A stretch of DNA of 41,261 nucleotides from a virus. The stretch's first letter is position 1; each line of letters begins with the position of its first letter. The stretch covers positions 1-41,261 of IMG/VR virus record IMGVR_UViG_3300037586_002089; one strand, written 5' to 3'. A model generated the notes under the pieces. It did not search any database. It was not told the origin of the DNA and saw only the letters and a list, made by a program, of their open reading frames with translations. A program made the position numbers and the translations under genes. Shown here in pieces: positions 33,252-40,908 of this stretch.

Positions 33252-33704
33252 ATGATTTTTATAGCACATAGAGGAAATACAAACGGTAAAGAGTCAAAAC
33301 TTGAAAATGGTCAAGGATATTGTGAAGAAGCTATTGAACAAGGTTTTGATGTAGAGATTGATGTTCATTGGTATGAGGGAATATTTTGGACTGGACATGA
33401 TAGACCTCAATATAGAGTTAGAACAGATTTTCTAAAAAGAAAAGAAGTTTGGTGTCACGCTAAAGATATTCAGGTATTATATGAACTACAAAAGATAGAA
33501 GCTCATTGTTTCTTTCATCAAAAAGATGATGTTACATTGACTTCACACGGTTATTTATGGACATATCCAACGTACCCATTAACAGAAAAATCAATATGTG
33601 TATTACCAGAAATACAAAGAATAAGTAAGACAGCTTATAGTAACTGTGCAGGTATTTGTAGTGATTATATAATAAAAGAAAAAAATAAAATGGAGATAGA
33701 TTAA
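33252..33704 (+). CDS. Short GDPD-like phosphodiesterase
   Basis: A 150 aa protein with the glycerophosphodiester phosphodiesterase catalytic motif: FIAHRGN (HR), then AIEQGFDVEIDVHWYEGIFWTGHDRP (E-x-D and the second His). The usual family length is about 240-300 aa, so this is a trimmed version of the TIM barrel; the later part (CFFHQKDDVTLTSHGYLWTYP) is still recognisable. It may hydrolyse a phosphodiester on a sugar carrier or a glycerol-phosphate unit. It follows the SDR with a 0-base gap and is part of the same module. Confidence 0.74.
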   Translation: MIFIAHRGNTNGKESKLENGQGYCEEAIEQGFDVEIDVHWYEGIFWTGHDRPQYRVRTDFLKRKEVWCHAKDIQVLYELQKIEAHCFFHQKDDVTLTSHGYLWTYPTYPLTEKSICVLPEIQRISKTAYSNCAGICSDYIIKEKNKMEID

Positions 33705-33705
33705 T

Positions 33706-34179
33706 ATGAAAGAAAAAGAATATGAAGATGCTTTTATAACTAAAGAGTTGACAATTCATTCAGATGATAGAGGATTTTTAATGGAAATATTGAGAATGGA
33801 TGATCCTATTTATAAAAAATTCGGTCAAGTATATATCACTTGCTGCGAACCAGGTTTTGTAAAAGCTTGGCATTATCATAGAATAAAAACAGATTATTTT
33901 ACTTGTATTAATGGTACAGCTCGAATTGTTGTATTTGATGATAGAGATGGTTCACCGACATACGGTGAATTAAAAGAATATATTGTAAACAAAGATAATC
34001 CAGTATTAGTAAAAATACCAACAGGTTGTTATCACGGTTTTGAAGCTGTAGGTAAAGAGGATGCTTATATTATTAGTATTACAACTGAACCGTATCATCA
34101 TGAAGAACTCGATGAATACAGAATACCGTTTAATGATGAATTAATACCATTTGAATGGGATGGTAAGACAGGATTTTAA
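33706..34179 (+). CDS. dTDP-4-keto-sugar 3,5-epimerase-like cupin (RmlC/EvaD-like)
   Basis: A 157 aa cupin related to dTDP-4-dehydrorhamnose 3,5-epimerase. ITKELTIHSDDRGFLMEI is the N-terminal start with the conserved DDRG, KAWHYHRIKTDYFTCINGTARIVVFD carries the catalytic His region, and IPTGCYHGFEAVG, then PFNDELIPFEWDG, are the later conserved parts (nDp-I-p-W). In the pathway it would invert C3 and/or C5 of a 4-keto-6-deoxy NDP-sugar. It heads the four-gene deoxy-amino-sugar group. Weak ribosome binding site GGAGA about 9 bases upstream. Confidence 0.87.
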   Translation: MKEKEYEDAFITKELTIHSDDRGFLMEILRMDDPIYKKFGQVYITCCEPGFVKAWHYHRIKTDYFTCINGTARIVVFDDRDGSPTYGELKEYIVNKDNPVLVKIPTGCYHGFEAVGKEDAYIISITTEPYHHEELDEYRIPFNDELIPFEWDGKTGF

Positions 34180-35076
34180 ATGACTTCTTATGAAGGATTA
34201 AATATATTAATAACAGGTAGTACAGGTTATATAGGTTCAACTTTAGTAAAGTCGTTTAATTCCATTGATTGTAATTTAATTATTTCTACCGGTGATGTAT
34301 CTAAAAAAGAAACTTGGAATGATATTATAAAAGATGATATTGATATTATTTTTCATTTAGCAGCTGTAGAAGTAGAACATGAAACACCAGAAAGAGATTT
34401 AAATGTAAATTCAGTATCAGTTTTACATATGTTACAAACTTGTGTTGAGAAAAGATGTAATCCAAAAATTATTTTTGCAAGTTCAACTAATGTATTTGGA
34501 ATAGTAAATGAAGATAAAGTAAATGAAAACACAAAAGCAAAACCAGCAGCAGAATGGTCAGCACACAAACTACTTTCAGAACATTATTTAAAAATATATA
34601 ACGAAAAGTTTGGATTGAAAAGTATTATTTTACGATTACCAAATATCTACGGTCCTGTTCGAGATAAAGATATAAATAGAAAAACGTCAGGTTCATTGAT
34701 TGCCAGAGTCATAAAATATGGAATTGAACATAAACAATTAAAGTTATTTAAGAATAGAAATTGTTATAGAGATTATGTTTATATTGATGATATAGTTAAA
34801 GCTTTTATAAAGACAGGTTTAGCTAATGATGATATTTTTGATGGTAGATTTTTTGTAGTAGGAAGTAATAAATTAACAACTATATCAGATATGTGGAACA
34901 CTATAGCCTCTGTACTAACAGATGTTACAGTCACGGAAGATGATACTATTGATTTGAATCCCATTGAAATGCGTAGTTATGTAGGAGATTATAGGTTATT
35001 AGAAGAAGTAATTGGTTGGCAACCAAGAGTTAATTTACAAGATGGAGTTAAGTTAACAGTTGAGAGTTTAAAATGA
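34180..35076 (+). CDS. NAD-dependent NDP-sugar epimerase/reductase
   Basis: A 298 aa extended SDR. NILITGSTGYIGSTLVKSF is the NAD(P)-binding TGxxGxxG and IIFASSTNVFG the catalytic Ser/Thr region. RLPNIYGPV and RDYVYIDDIVKAF are typical substrate-binding motifs. The active-site YxxxK is WSAHK here: W126 replaces the Tyr while K130 is kept. That change should weaken ordinary dehydrogenase/reductase chemistry. The gene is placed as the 4-keto-reductase or epimerase step of the deoxy-amino-sugar group. It overlaps the dehydratase start by 4 bases. Confidence 0.85.
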   Translation: MTSYEGLNILITGSTGYIGSTLVKSFNSIDCNLIISTGDVSKKETWNDIIKDDIDIIFHLAAVEVEHETPERDLNVNSVSVLHMLQTCVEKRCNPKIIFASSTNVFGIVNEDKVNENTKAKPAAEWSAHKLLSEHYLKIYNEKFGLKSIILRLPNIYGPVRDKDINRKTSGSLIARVIKYGIEHKQLKLFKNRNCYRDYVYIDDIVKAFIKTGLANDDIFDGRFFVVGSNKLTTISDMWNTIASVLTDVTVTEDDTIDLNPIEMRSYVGDYRLLEEVIGWQPRVNLQDGVKLTVESLK

Positions 35077-35840
35077 AACAAGATAAATATTTAAAACAGT
35101 TAAATAAATATAAAAAACATATTTTAGGTTTAAATATGACAAGTAAAATTGATGAAAATCAATTAGAGTTTCATTTTGAAACTTTAAAAGATTGGTCAAC
35201 TTTTCATACATTTGAAGATATAGAAAAATGGTATCAAAGTGTACTTGATAAAAAAGAAATGGTTATTGAAGAAATATCTTTGAAAGACTGTAGTGAATGG
35301 ATTTTTGATGGAGATATTATATATCATACAAGTGGTGAATTTTATTCAGTTCAAGCACTTAGAGTACACACTAAAATTAGAGAAGCAAAAAGAGGATGGG
35401 ACCAACCCCTTTTTAAACAAGTTGGTTTAGATGGTGGTATACTCGGGATTGTTAGAAAAAGATTTGAAGGAATACCACATTATTTATTGGAAGCCAAATC
35501 AGAACCGGGTAATGTAAATTTAGTTCAAATTAGTCCAACATTACAAGCTACATTCAGTAATATAAACGCAGCTCATTTAGGTAATGTTCCAAATTATTTA
35601 AATATTTTTCAGAATGCGGAAAAAGTAGGTAAAGTTTTATTGAAGAAATGGCAATCTGAAGACGGTGGTAGATTTTATAGTAAACGAAATTTGAATATGA
35701 TAGTAGAAGTAGAAGAAGAGTATAATATTACTTTTAAAAATGATAATTTTATTTGGATGAGTATGTATCAAATAAAACAATGTTTAGAAAAAGAATCTTG
35801 GGTAGCTAATTCAGTTAGAACTATCATATCACACGTATAG
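35073..35840 (+). CDS. NDP-hexose 2,3-dehydratase, single-repeat
   Basis: A 255 aa member of the NDP-hexose 2,3-dehydratase family (EvaA/TylX3 group), which removes the C2 hydroxyl of NDP-4-keto-6-deoxyglucose. The signature lies at HTSGEFYSVQALRVHTK, RGWDQPLFKQ, and AKSEPGNVN (141-149) with QISPTLQAT (152-160). The known antibiotic-pathway enzymes have two such repeats in about 470 aa; this gene encodes only one. It would be active as a dimer, if at all. It overlaps the previous gene by ATGA and precedes the aminotransferase by 9 bases. Confidence 0.93.
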   Translation: MKQDKYLKQLNKYKKHILGLNMTSKIDENQLEFHFETLKDWSTFHTFEDIEKWYQSVLDKKEMVIEEISLKDCSEWIFDGDIIYHTSGEFYSVQALRVHTKIREAKRGWDQPLFKQVGLDGGILGIVRKRFEGIPHYLLEAKSEPGNVNLVQISPTLQATFSNINAAHLGNVPNYLNIFQNAEKVGKVLLKKWQSEDGGRFYSKRNLNMIVEVEEEYNITFKNDNFIWMSMYQIKQCLEKESWVANSVRTIISHV

Positions 35841-35849
35841 GAGACAATT

Positions 35850-36980
35850 ATGATAAAAGTATGGGATTATAAAAAAGAATATGAAGCATTAAGAGAAGAA
35901 ATTTTAGATGCAGTAGATAACGTGTTTAGTGGAGGAACATTGGTTTTTGGTCCAAGAGTAGAAGAGTTTGAAGAAAAATTTTCTAAATATTGTGATTCAA
36001 AGTTTGGTATAGGAGTAGGTAATTGTACAGATGCATTGTACATTGCTTTAAAAGCTATGAATATCGGTACAGGAGATGAAGTTATTACTGTATCAAACAC
36101 AGCAGTTCCTACTGTAACAGCTATTGTAATGACTGGAGCAACACCTGTATTTGTTGATGTTGATAGATATTTTTTAATGGATGTAGTAGAATTACAGAGT
36201 GCAATACATAATGAAACTAAAGCAATTATACCAGTCCATTTGTTTGGACAAATGTGTGATATGGGTATTATTATGAATACTGCTCACGAGAATAATTTAC
36301 GAGTTATTGAAGATTGTGCACAATCACACGGTGCTACTTATAACGGTAGAAAAGCAGGTTCAATAGGTGATGTTGGTTGTTTTTCTTTTTATCCAACTAA
36401 AATATTTGGTGCTTATGGTGATGGTGGTTTTATTACAACTAATGATGAGAAGTTATATGATAAGATGAATCGTATGAGATTTTTTGGAATGGAAAGAAAA
36501 AAAATGTCATCAGGTCATTGGAATGGTAAATATTATGCATTAGAACATGGACCAGATACTTGTAATTCTAGGTTAGATGAAGTACATGCAGCAATACTAC
36601 TTAAAAAACTTAATTATATAGATGAATGGATAGATAGAAGAAGACAGATTGCAGAAAGATATAATGAAGAATTATCAGATACAGAATTAGTTTTACCTGA
36701 AGAATGTTACTACAATAGACATGGATATTATATATATGTGGTTGCTCATCCTGATAGGGATAGAATAATGAAAGATTTAACTGAAAGAGACATACATTTA
36801 AATATAAGTTACCCGTGGCCAGTTCATACTATGATAGGATATGAATATTTAGGTTGGAAAGATGGAGATTTACCAATAACTGAAAAATTAGCTAATGAAA
36901 TATTTTCATTACCAATGTATCCTACATTAACTGATGATGAACAAACAGAAGTTATTAAAGTTTTGAAAGAGATTGTATGA
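35850..36980 (+). CDS. DegT-family NDP-sugar aminotransferase
   Basis: A 376 aa PLP enzyme. The lysine is K184 in SFYPTKIFGAYGDGG, with D155 in IEDCAQSHGA contacting PLP. The start (LVFGPRVEEFEEKFSKYCDSKFGIGVGNCTDALYIALKA) and the ATPVFVDVD strand are those of sugar 3-aminotransferases (QdtB/FdtB/EvaB type). Following a 2,3-dehydratase, it would put an amino group on C3 to give a 2,3,6-trideoxy-3-amino sugar. GGAG about 10 bases before the ATG. Its stop overlaps the next gene as ATGA. Confidence 0.93.
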   Translation: MIKVWDYKKEYEALREEILDAVDNVFSGGTLVFGPRVEEFEEKFSKYCDSKFGIGVGNCTDALYIALKAMNIGTGDEVITVSNTAVPTVTAIVMTGATPVFVDVDRYFLMDVVELQSAIHNETKAIIPVHLFGQMCDMGIIMNTAHENNLRVIEDCAQSHGATYNGRKAGSIGDVGCFSFYPTKIFGAYGDGGFITTNDEKLYDKMNRMRFFGMERKKMSSGHWNGKYYALEHGPDTCNSRLDEVHAAILLKKLNYIDEWIDRRRQIAERYNEELSDTELVLPEECYYNRHGYYIYVVAHPDRDRIMKDLTERDIHLNISYPWPVHTMIGYEYLGWKDGDLPITEKLANEIFSLPMYPTLTDDEQTEVIKVLKEIV

Positions 36981-37888
36981 AATTAGCTGTAGTAATTAAT
37001 GGGTGGCACTTTCCACTAAAATTTTATCAACAGGTAAGAACACAAAAAATACCGAAAGATTGGGAAGTTGATTATTTTTGTGTTTCTCATAGAGAACCTG
37101 AAGTATCTGATATAGAGAAACAAAAATTTTTATCTCAATTAAGTAATGGTACTTTAGAAAAAATAGATAAAATTTTATACGAAAAAATAGCTACTGTTAA
37201 TTATCTTGAAGAAAATGGTTGGCATTATATATTAGAACCAAATACTTGTGGTGATTGGGCTATTACAAATCAATGGTTAGAAAAAAATAACTATAAGAAT
37301 TATGATATGCTTTTATTTTCACATGATGATAATTTCGTTTTTAACGATAATTTGTTTATTGATGTATTAGATAATAAAATTGAAACTTTATTTAGAAATG
37401 ATTATTCTATGAATGATTTACCAGAATTTAAAAACGCAGGACCGGGTGATTATTCAGAAGTTAAAAATGATGGTGAGTGGTTAATATTATCAAATGGTAT
37501 AGTAAATATGACTGGTAAAGTTCGTGGGTCATTTGATTTCTTTAAACCAGAAATAATTGAAAAAATGGGTGGTAAATTTGATATAGATAATATTGAATTA
37601 GATAGAACAGGTGAAACTGACAATGCAGGTATAGGTTATTATGGTACTACGTACCCAACAGGTGGTCTTAGTATAAAAGATTGGGAAAAACCAGTTCAAA
37701 ATTTTTATGGGTTCATGGTAAGAAATGGTTATTTAGATACAATTAGATATATTTCACCAGCATATAGAGTTAGTAAATATTGTTTAGAAGGTGAACGAGG
37801 TTTATTATCAAATAGAGCTACACCTCAAGGTTCATTATATCATTCAACAGTAGAAAGATTATTAGAAGAAGGGTTGTTAAATGTTTAG
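36977..37888 (+). CDS. Putative glycosyltransferase (GT-A-like)
   Basis: A 303 aa protein without a family I recognise. KLAVVINGWHFPLKFYQQVR is a Rossmann-like start, and MLLFSHDDNFVFNDN supplies an acidic DDN pair in the position of the GT-A metal site; MNDLPEFKNAGPGDYSE and SIKDWEKPVQNFYGFMVRNGYLD are further conserved-looking parts. The context (just after the amino-sugar genes) suggests it attaches that sugar to its acceptor. Overlaps previous gene as ATGA and the next by 8 bases. Uncertain. Confidence 0.55.
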   Translation: MKLAVVINGWHFPLKFYQQVRTQKIPKDWEVDYFCVSHREPEVSDIEKQKFLSQLSNGTLEKIDKILYEKIATVNYLEENGWHYILEPNTCGDWAITNQWLEKNNYKNYDMLLFSHDDNFVFNDNLFIDVLDNKIETLFRNDYSMNDLPEFKNAGPGDYSEVKNDGEWLILSNGIVNMTGKVRGSFDFFKPEIIEKMGGKFDIDNIELDRTGETDNAGIGYYGTTYPTGGLSIKDWEKPVQNFYGFMVRNGYLDTIRYISPAYRVSKYCLEGERGLLSNRATPQGSLYHSTVERLLEEGLLNV

Positions 37889-38624
37889 TTATAACGAATT
37901 CAAAAATATTATCAATTTAATTAAAGTAAATCTACCTATTGTTGATTTTGCTGATGTAAATGGTGATACAACATCATTTTGTGTACTTAGACATGATATA
38001 GAATTTTCAGTTGATAGAGCTCTTAAAATGGCAAGAATAGAAGCTGATGAATTAGGTGTAGTTTCTACTTATACTGTTCAACTAAGAAATAATACATACA
38101 ACGCATTATCAGAAAAAAATATTAAGGCTGTTCAAGAAATTCGTGATTTGGGACATAAGATAGGATTACATCAAAATCCACCAAATTTAGGAGCTGAAAA
38201 AATAACAAAAAATATTTTGAAAGATATTGAAGTGCTAGAACATTATTATGGATTTAAAATAGATAGATTTGCATTTCATAGACCTAATGTAAATCCACAA
38301 TTATTATCTTGGTATGTGAAAATTGAAGAGTTGATTAATTGTAATGGTGAATTGTTTTTTGAATATGTAGAAGGACCTCTACCAGAAGATTTAAATGTAA
38401 CTTATTTATCAGATTCAAATCATCAATGGAAATTCGGACACCCATTGAAATTAAATTTTAATAAAGTTAAAAAACTTCATGTATTAATGCATCCATATTC
38501 ATGGTCAGAATATGGATATTCAAATTATGGTAATTTTGTTTCGTTAACACAGGAGAGAAACGAAGAACTATTAGATTCAATGAATAGTGAAACAAGTACT
38601 TTTCCACAGGAGTTGTTAAATTGA
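37881..38624 (+). CDS. Polysaccharide deacetylase-like protein
   Basis: A 247 aa protein with the (beta/alpha) deacetylase pattern: FCVLRHDIEFSVDRALKMA is motif 1 (HD), followed by LGHKIGLHQNPP (the GxH motif) and FAFHRPNVNP, and LHVLMHPYSWSEYG as the C-terminal His motif. It would remove an N- or O-acetyl group from a sugar. No signal peptide, so it acts on cytosolic precursors. Overlaps the previous gene by 8 bases; the next gene begins at TTG overlapping its stop. Confidence 0.78.
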   Translation: MFSYNEFKNIINLIKVNLPIVDFADVNGDTTSFCVLRHDIEFSVDRALKMARIEADELGVVSTYTVQLRNNTYNALSEKNIKAVQEIRDLGHKIGLHQNPPNLGAEKITKNILKDIEVLEHYYGFKIDRFAFHRPNVNPQLLSWYVKIEELINCNGELFFEYVEGPLPEDLNVTYLSDSNHQWKFGHPLKLNFNKVKKLHVLMHPYSWSEYGYSNYGNFVSLTQERNEELLDSMNSETSTFPQELLN

Positions 38625-39988
38625 AAAAAAATGTTGTTTGGTGGCCCGCAGTAGTAAATACAGAACATACAGAAAAGTATGGGGGTTATGAATATTTTCA
38701 ATATTCAAGAAACACGTGGGAATACTGGTGTGAACGAAATGACTGTTTATTTGTACCGTTTACTGAACCAGTAGAAAAAGATTTATTTAAGTATAGAGTA
38801 AATTGGCAAAAGGCTATTTTCTTATTCGATGAACTTGAAAGAAGAAATATAGAATATGATCAGGTAGCACTGGTTGATAGTTCTTTTATGATTAGATGGG
38901 ATACACCTAACTTTTTCGAGCTAACAGATAGAAGATTCACTGCGTGGAGAGATATGGATAATATGAGGTGGATATATGAAAGTATTCAAGGATATAAAGA
39001 TATATTCGGAGGTTTTGAATTGGATATGACTAAGTACGTAAACTCTGGATTTATGGTGTTTAATGAAAAACATAAAGATTTATTCAATAACTTTAAACAG
39101 TTTTATATAGATAACATAGAAGAATTTGTTAAACTACAAGATGAAGTTGTAAAGAAAGGTACAGAACAAACACCTATGAATTATTGGTTACAGACGAATA
39201 ACATTGATATAAATACAGATTTACCTTTACCATTTAAATTAACACATTTACAAAGGAAGGAATTATTTAATTTTAACTGGCAACTTGATGAAGATAAGAC
39301 ACCTTTTTTTATAAAGTATGGATATAACTGTAGCTTTAATGGCATACCTAAAGATAATAGAACTAAGTTAATGCAACAAACATGGGATATGATAAAAAGT
39401 AGGTACAATTATGATGAAATAAAATATGATAAAATTTTAGATTTAATGCCACATAAAGATACAGCAAAATACACTACGAGTAGAAAATTTAAGAGAGATA
39501 TTTTAAAAACTTTTACTCATAAGAAATACAAAGATTTAACAATGATAGAATTAGGTAGTTGTCAGGGTAATTCAACTGTAGTTTATAGTAATGTATTTAA
39601 AAAAGTATATGGAGTTGAAAAAGATAGTTGGAATATAGAACAAGCTGAAAAGAAATGTAAAGATAGAGATAATGTAGAATTTATACAAAAAGACATTTAT
39701 ACAGAAGAATGGGATTTTCCACAGGTAGATGTTGTGATGATAGATGCGGGTCATACATACGAACACGTGAAACACGATATACCAAAAGTTATGGATTATT
39801 TTAATAAACCAATTATCATTATGGATGATTATGGTAATCCGAAAGTTGAAATTCAAAAAGCTATTTATGAAATTGTTACTACAGGTGCTGTATCATTAGA
39901 TACGTTTATAGGTGAGAAACGAGGTTTTAAAACAGCAGCTGGTTGGACTATGAATGACAGAGAAGGTTGTATCTTAAATTTAAAATGA
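38621..39988 (+). CDS. Glycosyltransferase-methyltransferase fusion
   Basis: A 455 aa two-domain protein. The N-terminal half (to about residue 270) is a GT-A-like domain, with YDQVALVDSSFMIRWDTPNFFEL, where the D-x-S stands for the DxD, and NSGFMVFNEKH. The C-terminal half is a class I SAM methyltransferase: MIELGSCQGNSTVVYSNVF (motif I), VVMIDAGHTYEHVKHDI and IIIMDDYGNP. It should transfer a sugar and methylate it, or work on the same acceptor. The start is TTG 38621 with AGGAG about 8 bases upstream, overlapping the preceding stop (TTGA). The N-terminal half is related to the partial gene at 40898. Confidence 0.82.
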   Translation: MKKNVVWWPAVVNTEHTEKYGGYEYFQYSRNTWEYWCERNDCLFVPFTEPVEKDLFKYRVNWQKAIFLFDELERRNIEYDQVALVDSSFMIRWDTPNFFELTDRRFTAWRDMDNMRWIYESIQGYKDIFGGFELDMTKYVNSGFMVFNEKHKDLFNNFKQFYIDNIEEFVKLQDEVVKKGTEQTPMNYWLQTNNIDINTDLPLPFKLTHLQRKELFNFNWQLDEDKTPFFIKYGYNCSFNGIPKDNRTKLMQQTWDMIKSRYNYDEIKYDKILDLMPHKDTAKYTTSRKFKRDILKTFTHKKYKDLTMIELGSCQGNSTVVYSNVFKKVYGVEKDSWNIEQAEKKCKDRDNVEFIQKDIYTEEWDFPQVDVVMIDAGHTYEHVKHDIPKVMDYFNKPIIIMDDYGNPKVEIQKAIYEIVTTGAVSLDTFIGEKRGFKTAAGWTMNDREGCILNLK

Positions 39989-40908
39989 GTAATATAAAAA
40001 GTCATATTAATTCTACTAAATTTTTACTAAAAGATATGTGTTATTCTGTTGATAACAACTTTATTTATATGAAACCAGCGAAAACAGCTGGAACTACAAT
40101 TTATAGACGTATGTTTCGATTAGACGTAGTTAAAGAAGGTACAGCTGGTGAAGGTGCACGATTACCACCATATAAACAGGAACCTAAAAAACAAATTGTA
40201 AAGGGTATGGGATTAGTTCCAGATTGTAGTTGTCAAAAAGACGATAAAGTAAAGTTTGATACTTGGTGGAGTAACTTGACAAATGAAGAAATTAAAAATG
40301 ATTATTTTAAATTTGTTTTTGTTAGAAATCCGTTTGATAGATTAGTTTCTGCGTACAGCCATCTGCGAGAAGATATAACATGGTCTTCTTATAGGAAAAC
40401 ACCCATGTATAGTGGTGTCCGTGACCCGCGGGTACCGGGCGTAGGGAGTGACGCTGACGAATATTTAATTAAAACACGTGCTAATAATTTTAATAAAATC
40501 GCATCTAAAGCGCTATCATTACAAGAAAGGAAGATGTGGCAAACACGTGATAGTCGTTATTATAGTTCACCAGATTTTAAGACATTTGTAAAAAGAAATT
40601 TACTTGATAGTAAAGGTTATCCTTCAAATTCACATTGGTTGAATCAAAGTTATTATGCAGAAGTAGATGAAGAACTATTTGTAGATTTTATAGGAAAGTT
40701 TGAAAATTTAAATAAAGATTTTAAAGTGTTGTGTGATAAATTAAATTTGGAGTATGAGTTATTAAAAATTCATGGTTATACTGGATTACCAACAGTTCGT
40801 TTTGGTGGAAGTCATAGTAATTATAAAACTTATTATGATGATGAAACAATAGAATTAGTTTCAAATGTATATCGTAGAGATTTGGAGTTATTTGATTATG
40901 AATACTAA
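39985..40908 (+). CDS. Sulfotransferase family 2-like protein
   Basis: A 307 aa protein (ATG 39985, ATGA overlap). YMKPAKTAGTTIYRRMF (from about residue 29) is the 5'-phosphosulfate binding loop (K-x-x-x-T-x-T), and FVFVRNPFDRLVSAYSHL (from about 111) is the 3'-phosphate motif of PAPS-dependent carbohydrate sulfotransferases. GTGACP-like regulatory parts are not seen. It would add a sulfate to a glycan. The region at 40411-40460, encoding SGVRDPRVPGVGSDADEYL, is GC-rich (34 of 50) in an AT-rich genome. The reading frame is intact through it. Confidence 0.87.
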   Translation: MSNIKSHINSTKFLLKDMCYSVDNNFIYMKPAKTAGTTIYRRMFRLDVVKEGTAGEGARLPPYKQEPKKQIVKGMGLVPDCSCQKDDKVKFDTWWSNLTNEEIKNDYFKFVFVRNPFDRLVSAYSHLREDITWSSYRKTPMYSGVRDPRVPGVGSDADEYLIKTRANNFNKIASKALSLQERKMWQTRDSRYYSSPDFKTFVKRNLLDSKGYPSNSHWLNQSYYAEVDEELFVDFIGKFENLNKDFKVLCDKLNLEYELLKIHGYTGLPTVRFGGSHSNYKTYYDDETIELVSNVYRRDLELFDYEY

